Source of the DNA: Paracoccus liaowanqingii
GTDB taxonomy: Bacteria; Pseudomonadota; Alphaproteobacteria; Rhodobacterales; Rhodobacteraceae
NCBI RefSeq assembly: GCF_004683865.2
Contig: NZ_CP038439.1
Location: 479,501-543,500, forward strand
DNA: 64,000 nt
Direction of reading: 5' to 3'
Shown here: in pieces, positions 9,095 through 19,627 of the stretch
Layout: each line of letters begins with the position of its first letter
Numbering within the stretch: the first letter of the stretch is position 1
Program-made: the position numbers and the translations under genes
Notes under the pieces: model-generated
The model's input: the letters and a program-made list of their open reading frames with translations, nothing else
The model's database searches: none
Told to the model about the DNA's origin: nothing

Positions 9095-9550
9095 ATGACC
9101 ATCGAACAGACTTTGGCCGACAAGGGCATCACCCTGCCCGCAGCCCCCATGCCCGCCGCGAATTACGTGCCCTTCGTGCAGACCGGCAACCTGATCTTCG
9201 TCTCGGGCCAGATCAGCGCGAATGACGAGGGGCTGATCACCGGCAAGCTGGGCGAGGGCACCTCGGTCGAGGAGGGCGCCGCCGCTGCCCGCCGCTGCGG
9301 CCTGGCGTTGATCGCGCAGCTGAAATCCGCCATCGGCGATCTGGACCGGGTGACGCGGGTCGTGAAGCTGACCGGCTTCGTGAACTCGACCCCCGACTTC
9401 ACCGACCAGCCCAAGGTCATCAACGGCTGCTCGGACCTGATGGTCGAGGTCTTCGGCGAGGCGGGCCGCCATTCCCGCGCGGCCGTCTCGGCCCCCTCGC
9501 TGCCCTTCGGTGTCGCGGTCGAGGTCGAGGCCGTCTTCGAGGTCGCGTGA
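9095..9550 (+). CDS. RidA/YjgF-family protein
   Basis: Small trimeric cytosolic protein of the RidA (Rid) family. The best-known members hydrolyse reactive enamine/imine intermediates made by PLP enzymes such as threonine dehydratase. NYVPFVQTGNLIFVSGQIS near the N-terminus and the C-terminal GRHSRAAVSAPSLPFGVAVEVEA segment are characteristic, including the Arg that binds the carboxylate. At 151 aa it is longer than E. coli RidA (128 aa), like the Rid subfamily with an extended N-terminus. The ATG of the downstream phosphodiesterase overlaps its TGA. ilvA lies 7 kb away on the other strand, a possible functional link only. Confidence 0.9.
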   Translation: MTIEQTLADKGITLPAAPMPAANYVPFVQTGNLIFVSGQISANDEGLITGKLGEGTSVEEGAAAARRCGLALIAQLKSAIGDLDRVTRVVKLTGFVNSTPDFTDQPKVINGCSDLMVEVFGEAGRHSRAAVSAPSLPFGVAVEVEAVFEVA

Positions 9551-10329
9551 TGCTGTCCGCCTCGCCTCTGGACGCCAGCTTCCTGACCACGCCGATCACC
9601 CATCGCGGGCTGCACGGCGTGGCGGAGGACGGGCGCGTGGTGCCGGAAAACAGCCTGGCCGCCGCGCAGGCGGCCATCGACGCGGGCTATGGCATCGAAT
9701 GCGACATCCAGCCCGGGCCGGACGGAGTGCCGCTGGTCTTTCACGACTATCAGCTGACCCGCCTGACCGGGCAGCCGGGCTTCGTCGCGGCCACGGACGC
9801 CGCCACGCTGTCCACCCTGCGCCTCATGGGCACCGACGAGCCCGTGCCGACGCTGGCGCAGTTTCTGGACCTGGTGGCGGGCCGCGTGCCTCTGCTGATC
9901 GAGATCAAGGATCAGGACGGCGCCTGCGGCCCGAACGTGGGCGCGCTGCCCGCCCGCGTGGCCGAGGCGCTGGAGGGATATGCAGGCCCCGTCGCGGTCA
10001 TGTCCTTCAACCCGCACATGATCGCCGCCTTCCGCGAGGCCGCCCCGGCCATCCCGGTGGGCCTGACCACCTGCGCCTTTCCGCAAGAAGACTGGGCCCG
10101 CGTCCCGCCCGAGCGGCGCGCGGCGCTGGCGGGCATCGCGGATTTCGACAGCGTGGGGGCCGCCTTCATCTCGCATGACAAGGCCGACCTGGCCAATCCG
10201 CGGGTCGATGCGTTGCGGGCGGGGGGCGTTCCGGTCCTCTGCTGGACCATCCGCAGCGCGGCCGAGGAGGGCGCGGCCCGCCGCATCGCCCAGAACATCA
10301 CCTTCGAGGGCTACCGGCCCGCGCCCTGA
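9550..10329 (+). CDS. Glycerophosphodiester phosphodiesterase
   Basis: Hydrolyses glycerophosphodiesters such as glycerophosphocholine to glycerol 3-phosphate and the alcohol. A TIM-barrel GDPD fold is indicated by the catalytic pair H18-R19 in THRG, then PENS, IECDIQ and VFHDYQL, which supply the metal-binding Glu/Asp and second His, and LIEIKDQ. There is no signal peptide, so it is the cytosolic UgpQ-like type. Length 259 aa is usual. The ATG at 9550 overlaps the TGA of the RidA-family gene; a GTG one codon earlier is the only alternative. No ugp transport genes are present in the window. Confidence 0.92.
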   Translation: MLSASPLDASFLTTPITHRGLHGVAEDGRVVPENSLAAAQAAIDAGYGIECDIQPGPDGVPLVFHDYQLTRLTGQPGFVAATDAATLSTLRLMGTDEPVPTLAQFLDLVAGRVPLLIEIKDQDGACGPNVGALPARVAEALEGYAGPVAVMSFNPHMIAAFREAAPAIPVGLTTCAFPQEDWARVPPERRAALAGIADFDSVGAAFISHDKADLANPRVDALRAGGVPVLCWTIRSAAEEGAARRIAQNITFEGYRPAP

Positions 10330-10435
10330 TCCAGGGGCGCCCCGGTGCCCGCATCCCCGGGCGGAGCGCCGCCATCGGCGCTCCGCGACACCGAAGGCCC
10401 CTGACATCCCCGGCGGACCTCCCTATCTTGCAGGC

Positions 10436-11578
10436 ATGAACGACATGCTGACCCTGACCACCCATCCCTCGATCGCCGCCATCGACCCGCAGGTCTGGGA
10501 CGGGTTCGGCGACGGCAATCCCTTCACCTCGCACCGCTTCCTGCTGGCGCTGGAGCAGTCCCGCTCGGTCGGCACCGGGACCGGCTGGCAGCCCCTGCAC
10601 CTGACCGTGGCGATGGGGAATACGATCACCGGCGTCGCGCCGCTCTATGCCAAGTCGCACAGCCAGGGCGAATACATCTTCGACCATGGCTGGGCGCAGG
10701 CCTATGTGCGGGCGGGCGGGCGCTATTACCCCAAGCTGCAATGCGCGGTCCCCTTCACCCCCGCCACCGGCCCGCGCCTGCTGGCGGGCGACGACACTGC
10801 GCGGGCGGGGCTGCTGGCGGGGATGATGCAGCTGGCCGAGCGGCTGGACGCCTCGGGCAGCCACGTGACCTTCTGCACGGAACACGAGGCGGATCTGGGC
10901 GCGGCGGCGGGCTTCCTGCCGCGCATCACCCAGCAGTACCATTGGCTCAACCGCGGCTATGGCAGCTATGACGATTTCCTGGCCGGGCTGTCCTCGCGCA
11001 AGCGCAAGGACCTGCGCAAGGAACGCGCCCGCGCGCAGGCGTTCGGCGGCACCATCCGCCACCTGACGGGCGACGACCTGAAGCCGCATCACTGGGATGC
11101 CTTCTGGGAGTTTTATCAGGACACCGGTGCGCGCAAATGGGGCCAGCCCTACCTGACCCGCGCCTTCTTCGACCGCATCCACGAGACGATGCGCGACGAT
11201 ATCCTGCTGGTTCTGGCCGAGATGGACGGCCGGCCGATCGCGGGGGCGCTGAACTTCCTGGGTCCCGATGCGATCTACGGGCGCTACTGGGGCTGCGCGG
11301 CCGATCACGCCTTCCTGCATTTCGAGCTGTGCTATCACCAGGCCATCGACCATGCGATCGCCCACGGGCTGTCCCGGGTCGAGGCCGGCGCGCAGGGCGA
11401 CCACAAGCTGGCGCGGGGCTACGAGCCGGTGCCGATCCATTCGCTGCACTGGGTGCGCGATCCGGGCTTCCTGGGCGCGCTGCAGACTTACCTGGACCAG
11501 GAGCGCGAGGCGATGGGGGCCGAGATCGAGGCGCTTGCCGACTTCACCCCGTTCCGCAAGGGCGAGCTGCAACCCTGA
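10436..11578 (+). CDS. GNAT-like protein of the FemAB/DUF482 type
   Basis: A 380-aa protein resembling the family often labelled 'peptidogalycan biosynthesis/recognition' (formerly DUF482), which has a GNAT/FemAB-like acyltransferase fold. Recognisable stretches are NPFTSHRFLLALEQ near residue 25, FDHGWAQAYVRAGGRYYPKL near 82, LSSRKRKDLRKERA near 183, and RVEAGAQGDHKLARGYEPVP near 320. No transmembrane helix or signal peptide is seen. Substrate and donor are unknown; a role in aminoacyl transfer to an envelope or metabolite target is inference. A second ATG three codons in is possible, and neither has a strong ribosome-binding site. Confidence 0.85.
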   Translation: MNDMLTLTTHPSIAAIDPQVWDGFGDGNPFTSHRFLLALEQSRSVGTGTGWQPLHLTVAMGNTITGVAPLYAKSHSQGEYIFDHGWAQAYVRAGGRYYPKLQCAVPFTPATGPRLLAGDDTARAGLLAGMMQLAERLDASGSHVTFCTEHEADLGAAAGFLPRITQQYHWLNRGYGSYDDFLAGLSSRKRKDLRKERARAQAFGGTIRHLTGDDLKPHHWDAFWEFYQDTGARKWGQPYLTRAFFDRIHETMRDDILLVLAEMDGRPIAGALNFLGPDAIYGRYWGCAADHAFLHFELCYHQAIDHAIAHGLSRVEAGAQGDHKLARGYEPVPIHSLHWVRDPGFLGALQTYLDQEREAMGAEIEALADFTPFRKGELQP

Positions 11579-11625
11579 GGTCCGGGTTGCGTCCCGCGAG
11601 GGCCGAGGGGCCGGCCCCCCGGACC
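11579..11625. terminator. Long GC hairpin between convergent genes
   Basis: GGTCCGGG at 11579-11586 pairs with CCCGGACC at 11618-11625, with GGGGCC/GGCCCC inside. No T run follows, so its terminator role is tentative. It lies just past the 10436-11578 gene and before the convergent peroxiredoxin gene. Confidence 0.45.
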
Positions 11626-11649
11626 CCCCTTGCCGCCTTGCGGGTCAGA

Positions 11650-12135
11650 TCAGACGCGTTCCAGCAGGGCCTCGCCCGCGCTGACGGTGCAGGTGCCGGG
11701 GCTCTCCTCGACATCGATGGTGGTCAGCACGCCGTCCTCGACCAGCGCGGCAAAGCGCTTGCAGCGCCCGAAGAAGCCCACCGGCGGCGCGTCGAAGCCG
11801 AGGCCCATCGCCTTGGTCACGCTGCCATCGGCATCGGCCAGCACCTCGATGCCGGCCTCGGTCGCGCCGGTCTGCTCGGCCCAGGCCTTGGCCACGAAGG
11901 GGTCGTTGACCGTGACGCAGACGATGCGCGCCACGCCCTTCTCACGGAACGCGTCGGCGCTGCGCACGAAGCTGGGCATGTGGGCATTGGTGCAGGTCCC
12001 GGTGAAGGCGCCCGGCAGGCCGAACAGGGCGATCTTGCCCGTGGCCAGATCGGCCAGGTCGACGGCCTCGGGCCCGGCCTCGCCCACGCGCAGCAATTGG
12101 CCCTGGGGCAGCTTGTCTCCGGCGGTGATGGTCAT
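11650..12135 (-). CDS. Peroxiredoxin, Prx5 family
   Basis: Thiol peroxidase reducing hydrogen peroxide and alkyl hydroperoxides. The Prx5-type active-site stretch GAFTGTCTNAHMPSF holds the peroxidatic Cys48. Further features of the family are ARIVCVTVNDPFVAKAW near residue 70 and the LGLGFDAPPVGFFGRCKRFA-like segment near 112-130. Length 161 aa is normal for a single-domain Prx5 without a glutaredoxin fusion. Cys125 could serve as a resolving residue, or the enzyme may be one-Cys and use an external thiol. It is divergent from the ferredoxin reductase-like gene, with 74 bases between starts, so a shared oxidative-stress response is possible. Confidence 0.92.
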   Translation of the reverse strand: MTITAGDKLPQGQLLRVGEAGPEAVDLADLATGKIALFGLPGAFTGTCTNAHMPSFVRSADAFREKGVARIVCVTVNDPFVAKAWAEQTGATEAGIEVLADADGSVTKAMGLGFDAPPVGFFGRCKRFAALVEDGVLTTIDVEESPGTCTVSAGEALLERV

Positions 12136-12209
12136 CGAATGCTCCTGAATTGCAACGGATTCGCCGCGACTATAGGCTGCGCCCGACGGACAGGCAAAGG
12201 GGCTCGGGC

Positions 12210-13418
12210 ATGCGGATCGTGATAGTGGGGGCGGGCCAGGCGGCGGCCTCGATGGCGGCGCGGCTGCGCGCGGCGGGGCACGAGGGCGCGCTGACGGTGA
12301 TCGGGCGCGAGCCCGCCGCCCCCTATCAGCGCCCGCCCTTGTCCAAGGACTACCTGATGGGTCGGATGGGGCTGGACCGGCTGACGCTGCGCGCGCCCGA
12401 CTGGTGGCGCGACCAGGCCATCGCGCTGCACCTGTCGGAAACGGCGCTGTCCATCGATCCGGTCGCGCGCATCCTGACCACCGACCGGGGCACCCATCCC
12501 TATGATGCGCTGGCCCTGACCACGGGGGCCGCCCCCCGCCGCCTGCCCGCCGCGATGGGGGGCGATCTGCCCGGCACCCATGTCATCCGCACCCTGGCCG
12601 ACGTAGACGCGCTGGCCCCCGCGATGCGGGCGGGGCGGCGGCTGATCGTCATCGGCGGCGGCTATATCGGGCTGGAGGCGGCGGCGGTCGCGCGCAAGCT
12701 GGGCCTGCAGGTCACGCTGATCGAGGCCGCACCCCGCATCCTCGGCCGCGTCGCGCCCCCGCAGACCGCCGAGCTGATCCGCGCCCTGCACCTGGCCCAT
12801 GGCGTGACCCTGCTGGAGGGGCGCGGCATCAGCCACATCACCGGCACCGAGCGCGCCGACCGCGTCGCGCTGAGCGACGGCACCCATCTGCCCGCCGATC
12901 TGGTCATCATGGGCATCGGCGTCCTGCCCGAGACGGCGCTGGCGGCCACGGCAGGCCTCGCGCTGGACAACGGCATCGCGACCGACGGGCAGGGGCGCAC
13001 GTCGGACCCGGCCATCTGGGCGGCGGGCGACTGCGCCAGCATCCCCCATCGGGGCGGCCGGCTGCGGCTGGAAAGCGTCGGCGGCGCCATCGACATGGCC
13101 GAATGCGTGGCCGACAACATGCTGGGGGCCGGGCGCGACCATGTGCCGAAGGCGTGGTTCTGGTCCGATCAGTTCGACGCGAAGCTGCAGATCGCGGGTC
13201 TCAGCACCGGCCATGACCAGGTCGTGACGCGGCCCGGCCCCGAGGGGCATGGCGATCACGCGGGTTCGGTCTGGTGCTTCCGGCAGGGCCGCCTGATCGC
13301 GGTCGATGCACTCAACGACGCCCGCGCCTACATGATCGGCAAGCGCTTGATCGAGGCCGGGCGCAGCCCCGACCCCGCCCTGATCCCCACCATCCCCGAC
13401 CTCAAGGCGCTGCTGTAA
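12210..13418 (+). CDS. FAD-dependent NAD(P)H:ferredoxin/rubredoxin reductase-like protein
   Basis: Pyridine-nucleotide-disulfide oxidoreductase fold with two Rossmann motifs: IVIVGAGQAAASMA at residues 3-16 for FAD and IVIGGGYIGLEAAAVARKLG around 150 for NAD(P)H. YQRPPLSKDYL near residue 43 and IWAAGDCASIPH near 270 are hallmarks of the ferredoxin reductase component of dioxygenase, P450 and rubredoxin systems (BenC/ThcD/PdR-like). The C-terminal reductase domain starts around residue 320. No ferredoxin, P450 or oxygenase gene is adjacent, so its electron acceptor is unknown. The ATG at 12210 starts at the conserved MRIVIVGAG; an upstream in-frame start adds 20 unrelated residues. Confidence 0.88.
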   Translation: MRIVIVGAGQAAASMAARLRAAGHEGALTVIGREPAAPYQRPPLSKDYLMGRMGLDRLTLRAPDWWRDQAIALHLSETALSIDPVARILTTDRGTHPYDALALTTGAAPRRLPAAMGGDLPGTHVIRTLADVDALAPAMRAGRRLIVIGGGYIGLEAAAVARKLGLQVTLIEAAPRILGRVAPPQTAELIRALHLAHGVTLLEGRGISHITGTERADRVALSDGTHLPADLVIMGIGVLPETALAATAGLALDNGIATDGQGRTSDPAIWAAGDCASIPHRGGRLRLESVGGAIDMAECVADNMLGAGRDHVPKAWFWSDQFDAKLQIAGLSTGHDQVVTRPGPEGHGDHAGSVWCFRQGRLIAVDALNDARAYMIGKRLIEAGRSPDPALIPTIPDLKALL

Positions 13419-13430
13419 TGACTGCGCACG

Positions 13431-13490
13431 CCTCCTGCATCGGTCCGCAAATATCCTGCAGGGGGGGCGGGGGGACGCAAGGTCCCCCCG
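13431..13490 (-). repeat. Intergenic GGATATTT element with hairpin, copy 2
   Basis: CCTCCTGCAT-C-GGTCCGCAAATATCC is followed by CGGGGGGAC (13468-13476), loop GCAAG, and GTCCCCCCG (13482-13490). It is nearly identical to copy 5 at 46276 over about 25 bases. It sits just past the flavoprotein stop and before rsmD. Confidence 0.65.
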
Positions 13491-13508
13491 GCGTCGCGGG
13501 ACGCTGCC

Positions 13509-14084
13509 ATGAGGATCGTGGGCGGCAGGCTGCGCGGCCTCCGGCTGGCGGATCTGGGCGAGGGCGATCTGGCCGCCCATCTGCGCCCCACCACCGACCG
13601 CGTGCGCGAATCGATCTTCAACCTCCTGGTCAACGGCAGCCACGGCAATCCCCTGCCGGGCGCGCGGGTGCTGGACCTCTTTGCCGGCACCGGCGCCCTG
13701 GGGCTGGAGGCCCTGTCGCGTGGCGCGGCCGAAGTCACCTTCGTCGATGACGGGGCCAAGGCCCATGCGCTGATCCGCCAGAATGTCGACAAGGCCCGCG
13801 CCGGCGACCTGACCCGGCTGATCCGCCGCGACGCGACGAAGCTGGGCCCTGTGCGGGGCCCGGGCTTCGGCGTGGTCTTCCTCGATCCGCCCTACGGGCA
13901 GGGCCGGGGCGAGGCGGCGCTGGCCTCGGCCCTGCAGGGCGGCTGGCTGGCCCCCGGCGCGACGGTGATCTGGGAGGAGTCCCGCGCGCCGCTGCTGCCC
14001 GCGGCGCTGACGTTGCTGGACCGCCGCAGCTATGGCGAGACGGTGGTGACGCTGGCGCGGCTGGTGCCCTCGGACCTCGGCTGA
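13509..14084 (+). CDS. rsmD: 16S rRNA (guanine966-N2)-methyltransferase
   Basis: SAM-dependent methyltransferase that makes m2G966 in 16S rRNA during 30S assembly. The N-terminal MRIVGGRLRGLRL and RPTTDRVRESIFNLL are family signatures. The SAM-binding motif is VLDLFAGTGALGLEAL (about residues 54-69), and the catalytic target-base motif is DPPY in FLDPPYGQG near residue 125. Length 191 aa is standard. It directly follows the intergenic repeat at 13431. No coaD or ftsY neighbour is seen here. Confidence 0.95.
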   Translation: MRIVGGRLRGLRLADLGEGDLAAHLRPTTDRVRESIFNLLVNGSHGNPLPGARVLDLFAGTGALGLEALSRGAAEVTFVDDGAKAHALIRQNVDKARAGDLTRLIRRDATKLGPVRGPGFGVVFLDPPYGQGRGEAALASALQGGWLAPGATVIWEESRAPLLPAALTLLDRRSYGETVVTLARLVPSDLG

Positions 14085-14157
14085 CGCGGACGTGTTCACG
14101 CGCCGCTTGCGGGCCACGGCCCGGCTGCCAGAATGACCCCGTCGCAAGGAGGACACG

Positions 14158-14562
14158 ATGACCCCATTCAGACTTTCCGCCGCCCTGGCCATGTCGCTTG
14201 CCCTAGCCGCGCCCGCGGTGGCGCAGGACGCCGCCCATCAGGGGCATGGCATGGCCGATGCGCCCGACGCCCATGCGGGGCATGACATGCCGGACGCCGA
14301 TGCCGCCAACGCGGCCTACAACGCCGCCATGGCCCGGATGCACGAGGACATGATGATCGCGCCCTCGGGCGATGCGGATGTGGATTTCGTGCGCGGCATG
14401 ATCCCGCATCACCAGGGTGCGATCGAGATGGCGCGCGTCGTGCTGGAGCATGGCGACGATCCCGGCATCCGCGCCCTGGCCGAGGAGATCATCGCCGCCC
14501 AGGAGGCCGAGATCGCCACCATGACCGAATGGCTGGACGAGAACGCCCCCGCCGCCGAGTGA
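14158..14562 (+). CDS. DUF305 periplasmic metal-binding protein
   Basis: Exported protein with a clear Sec signal peptide (residues 1-22, cleavage near AVA-QD). The His/Met-rich linker at residues 26-47 (HQGHGM, HAGHDM) and the conserved DUF305 core [22 protein letters not shown] (positions about 79-100) resemble copper-binding CopM-like proteins. Function is probably periplasmic binding of copper or silver. A strong Shine-Dalgarno AAGGAGGACACG precedes the ATG. It stands alone, 42 kb from the copper genes at 56-60 kb. Metal identity is inferred from residue content and family knowledge, not shown by the sequence. Confidence 0.88.
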   Translation: MTPFRLSAALAMSLALAAPAVAQDAAHQGHGMADAPDAHAGHDMPDADAANAAYNAAMARMHEDMMIAPSGDADVDFVRGMIPHHQGAIEMARVVLEHGDDPGIRALAEEIIAAQEAEIATMTEWLDENAPAAE

Positions 14563-14574
14563 GCGACACCGGGC

Positions 14575-14596
14575 GGTCCGGCGCGATCGCCGGGCC
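14575..14596. terminator. Hairpin between convergent genes
   Basis: GGTCCGGCG pairs with CGCCGGGCC around a CGAT loop (one G-T wobble). There is no T run, so termination is plausible but unproven for either the DUF305 gene or the convergent aminotransferase gene. Confidence 0.4.
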
Positions 14597-14609
14597 CTCC
14601 GCGCCGACC

Positions 14610-15839
14610 TCAGGCCGGACGGGCGATGCTGGCGGCGGCGGCCTCCAGCGCGCCGGATCCGTGGGGGATGTCCAGGACGATCATCCCGGCCTCGATGGCG
14701 CCCAGCACGCCCAGCAGGACGCCGGGGTTGCAATGGCCCATATGGGCGATGCGCAGGGCCGAGGCCGGATCGGGGGCGCCCAGACCCACGCCAAGCGTCA
14801 CCCCGCATTCTCGCGTGGCCCAGTCCCGCAGCGCATCCGCGCCGGGCATGGTCACGGCGGTCACCGAGGCCGCCCGCGCGGCGGGATCCGCCACCGACAG
14901 CCGCACGCCGCCCCCGCCCGCCGACCAGGCATCGACGGCCGCCCAGGTAGCGCGGGCCAGCCGGGCATGGCGGTACCAGACGGCCTCGAGGCCTTCCTCG
15001 TCCAGGATCATGCTCAGCGCCTCGGACAGCGCGAAGACCTGCTGGACCGGCGGCGTGCCGCCCCAGAAGCGCCACAGCGCATCCGAGTTTGCCCGCCCGT
15101 GCCAGTCCCACCAGGGCGAGGTCAGGCCCGTCGCCCCCCGGGCCGCCGCCTTGTCCGAGAACCAGACGAAGACCGTGCCCGGCGGGCACATCAGCCCCTT
15201 CTGGCTGGCGGCGATCAGGACATCGACGCCCCAGTCATCCATGCGCATCGGCGCGCAGCCTAGCGAGGCGATGGCATCCACGACCAGCAGCGCGGGGTGA
15301 TCGCCCATCGCCGCCCGGGTCGCGGGAATGTCGGCCAGGGTCGCGCTGGCCGTGTCGGTCTGGCAGACCATCACCGCGCGGATCCGCCCCTCGGGATCGC
15401 GGGCCAGCCGCTCGGCCAGGCGGGCGGGGTCGGGGGGCAGGTTGCCGAAATCCAGCCGCTCGACCGCGACGCCCAGGGCCTCGGTCATCTCGGCCCAGCT
15501 GCGCCCGAAATGGCCCGAGGTCAGGACCAGCGCCTGGTCGCCCCGGTCGAACATGTTGGCGCTGGCCGCCTCCCACCCGGCATGGCCGTTGCCGATATAG
15601 GGGGCCAGATGGGCGCGCGTGCCGGCCAGCCGCTTCAGCTGCGCCATGACCTGCAGGTTCACCTGCGCCAGAGGCGCGCCGTAGATGTCCGGCGAGGCGC
15701 GATGCGCGGCATTCAGCACCCGGGCCGGGACCGGCGAGGGGCCGGGAATGGCGATGATGTCGGGCCCGCCCTGATAGGGGCTGGTCCCGGAGGAGGCAGG
15801 CGCGGTCGGGGCAGGGGAGGACACGGGGGCAGAACTCAT
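14610..15839 (-). CDS. Class V aminotransferase, serine/alanine-glyoxylate type
   Basis: PLP-dependent transaminase of the serine-glyoxylate/alanine-glyoxylate subgroup, taking an amino group from serine or alanine to glyoxylate. IPGPSPVPARVLNA, LTSGHFGRSWAEM, VCQTDTASATL, VDAIASLGCAPMRMDDWGVD and the PLP-lysine segment AASQKGLMCPPG (near residue 210) follow the family order. Two ATGs lie nine bases apart. GAAGGA ends immediately before the first (15848) but is spaced nine bases before the second (15839), so the second is chosen, giving 409 aa. It is divergent from the ABC exporter gene. Substrate preference cannot be read from the sequence. Confidence 0.9.
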   Translation of the reverse strand: MSSAPVSSPAPTAPASSGTSPYQGGPDIIAIPGPSPVPARVLNAAHRASPDIYGAPLAQVNLQVMAQLKRLAGTRAHLAPYIGNGHAGWEAASANMFDRGDQALVLTSGHFGRSWAEMTEALGVAVERLDFGNLPPDPARLAERLARDPEGRIRAVMVCQTDTASATLADIPATRAAMGDHPALLVVDAIASLGCAPMRMDDWGVDVLIAASQKGLMCPPGTVFVWFSDKAAARGATGLTSPWWDWHGRANSDALWRFWGGTPPVQQVFALSEALSMILDEEGLEAVWYRHARLARATWAAVDAWSAGGGGVRLSVADPAARAASVTAVTMPGADALRDWATRECGVTLGVGLGAPDPASALRIAHMGHCNPGVLLGVLGAIEAGMIVLDIPHGSGALEAAAASIARPA

Positions 15840-15933
15840 CGCGGTCATTCCTTCACATCGTGCAAGATCGGTAGGGCCACATCGGCGCCCCGTCAACGGG
15901 GGGCGGTCTTGTGGGCCCCAAGCGGAAGGGGGT

Positions 15934-17828
<1,895 letters not shown>

Positions 17829-17832
<4 letters not shown>

Positions 17833-18548
17833 CCCGCCAGATCATCCGCCTGACCGGCGAGGACCGTGTCGAGTTCCTGCAGGGGCTGGTCACCAACGAC
17901 GTCACCCGCGCGCCCTGCTGGGCGGCGATCCTGACCCCGCAGGGCAAGTACCTGGCCGATTTCCTGATCATTCCCGACGGGGATGCGCTGCTGATCGACG
18001 TGGCGGCCGCGCTGGCCCCCGACCTGCTGCGGCGGCTGACCATGTACCGGCTGCGGTCCAAGGTGACGCTGGAGCCGGTGGACATGCCGGTCGCCCGCGG
18101 CACCGGCCCGGCGCCCGAGGGCGCCATCGCCGATCCGCGCCACCCCGCGCTCGGCTGGCGGCTTTATGGCGCCCAAGGGGACGACGGCAGCGATTGGGAC
18201 GCGATCCGCGTGGCGCATTGCATCCCCGAGACCGGGATCGAGCTGATCCCCAACGAGACCTTCATCCTGGAGGCAGGCTTCGAGCGCCTGCACGGCGTCG
18301 ATTTCCGCAAGGGCTGCTATGTGGGGCAGGAGGTCACCGCGCGGATGAAGCACAAGACCGAATTGCGCAAGGGCATCACCGTCCTGGGCATCGAGGGCGC
18401 GGCCCCGACAGGCACCCCCATCACGGCGGATGGAAAGGAGGTCGGCACGCTTGGCACCCAGTCCGGCGGGCGGGCCATCGCCCATGTCCGCCACGACCGC
18501 CTGGCCCCGCGGATGCAGGCGGGCGAGGCGCGGCTGACGCCTGCATGA
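17829..18548 (+). CDS. ygfZ: YgfZ/GcvT-like folate-binding protein
   Basis: Tetrahydrofolate-binding protein needed for maturation or repair of some iron-sulfur enzymes. The family signature K-G-C-Y-x-G-Q-E appears as KGCYVGQE near residues 160-167, with the reactive Cys, and the N-terminal LTGEDRVEFLQGLVTNDV is typical. At 239 aa it has the GcvT-like core but no glycine-cleavage partners nearby. It overlaps both neighbours with ATGA junctions: the ABC exporter before it and dinB after it. So it is the middle gene of a tightly coupled three-gene unit whose members have no known shared pathway. Confidence 0.92.
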
Positions 18549-19627
18549 GCGACCCCGCGCCGCCGCCCCTGCGCAAGATCATCCATATCGACATGGATGC
18601 CTTCTTCGCCTCGGTCGAGCAGCGCGACTTTCCCGAACTGCGCGGCAAGCCGGTGGCGGTGGGCGGATCGGCGGCGCGCGGCGTGGTGGCGGCGGCCAGC
18701 TACGAGGCGCGGGTCTTCGGCGTGCGCTCGGCCATGCCCTCGGTCACGGCGGCGCGGCTCTGCCCGGGGCTGATCTTCGTGCGGCACCGCTTCGACGTCT
18801 ACAAGGAGGTCAGCCAGCAGATCCGGGCGATCTTTCACGACTACACCCCGCTGGTCGAGCCGCTGTCGCTGGACGAGGCCTATCTGGACGTGACCGACCA
18901 TCTGGAGGGGCGCACCGCCACGCAGATCGCCCGCGACATCCGCGCCCGCATCCGCGAGGTCACCGGGCTGACCGCCAGCGCGGGCGTCAGCTACAACAAG
19001 TTCCTGGCGAAGCTGGCATCCGATCAGAACAAGCCCGACGGGCTCTGCGTGATCACGCCCGACCGGGGGCCGGATTTCGTGCTGTCCCTGCCGGTGGGCA
19101 AGTTCCACGGCATCGGACCGGCGACGGCGGCCAAGATGCAGGCGATGGGCATCGCCACCGGAGCCGATCTGCATGCGCAGGATCTGGATTTCCTCATGCG
19201 CCGCTTCGGCAAGTCGGGGCGGTATTACTGGAACATCTCGCGCGGGATCGACTATCGCCGCGTCAGCCCCGACCGCATCCGCAAGTCGGTGGGGGCCGAG
19301 AACACCTATTCCGCCGACCTGATGACGCTGGACGAGGCCTTCGAGGCGCTGGCCCCCCTGGCCGCCAAGGTCTGGGGCGCGGTGGCGCGGCACGAGTTGC
19401 GCGGGCGGACGGTGACGCTGAAGGTCAAGTTCTCGGACTTCCGGCAGATCACTCGGGCGCGCAGCCTGGGCCATGCGGTGGCGTCGGAACCCGAGCTGCT
19501 GGCCATCGCCCGCGACCTGGCCACCGGCGTGCTGCCCGATCCGCGCGGCGCCCGGCTACTGGGCATCACGCTGTCGGGTTTTGATCACGACGACCCCGAC
19601 CCCGCGCAGCTGAGCCTCTTCGACTAG
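18545..19627 (+). CDS. dinB: DNA polymerase IV
   Basis: Y-family translesion polymerase. HIDMDAFFASVEQ (residues 14-26) supplies catalytic Asp16, and SLDEAYLD (about 108-115) the catalytic Asp-Glu pair. VSYNKFLAKLASDQNKPDG is the typical palm/fingers element, and helix-hairpin-helix thumb residues GIGPATAAKM follow. The last residues QLSLFD contain a canonical beta-clamp-binding motif (QLSLF at 355-359). Length 360 aa. The open frame extends far upstream through ygfZ in another frame, but the ATG at 18545 overlaps the ygfZ stop (ATGA) and matches family starts. No LexA box is evident because the promoter is shared with upstream genes. Confidence 0.95.
   Translation: MSDPAPPPLRKIIHIDMDAFFASVEQRDFPELRGKPVAVGGSAARGVVAAASYEARVFGVRSAMPSVTAARLCPGLIFVRHRFDVYKEVSQQIRAIFHDYTPLVEPLSLDEAYLDVTDHLEGRTATQIARDIRARIREVTGLTASAGVSYNKFLAKLASDQNKPDGLCVITPDRGPDFVLSLPVGKFHGIGPATAAKMQAMGIATGADLHAQDLDFLMRRFGKSGRYYWNISRGIDYRRVSPDRIRKSVGAENTYSADLMTLDEAFEALAPLAAKVWGAVARHELRGRTVTLKVKFSDFRQITRARSLGHAVASEPELLAIARDLATGVLPDPRGARLLGITLSGFDHDDPDPAQLSLFD

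Noticed and set aside
5099..9472. A 1457-codon open frame on the minus strand across smc
   Set aside because: It is antisense to a clear Smc with all motifs; such long frames are expected in DNA with extreme third-position GC, and its product is Arg/Gly/Gln-rich with no domain.
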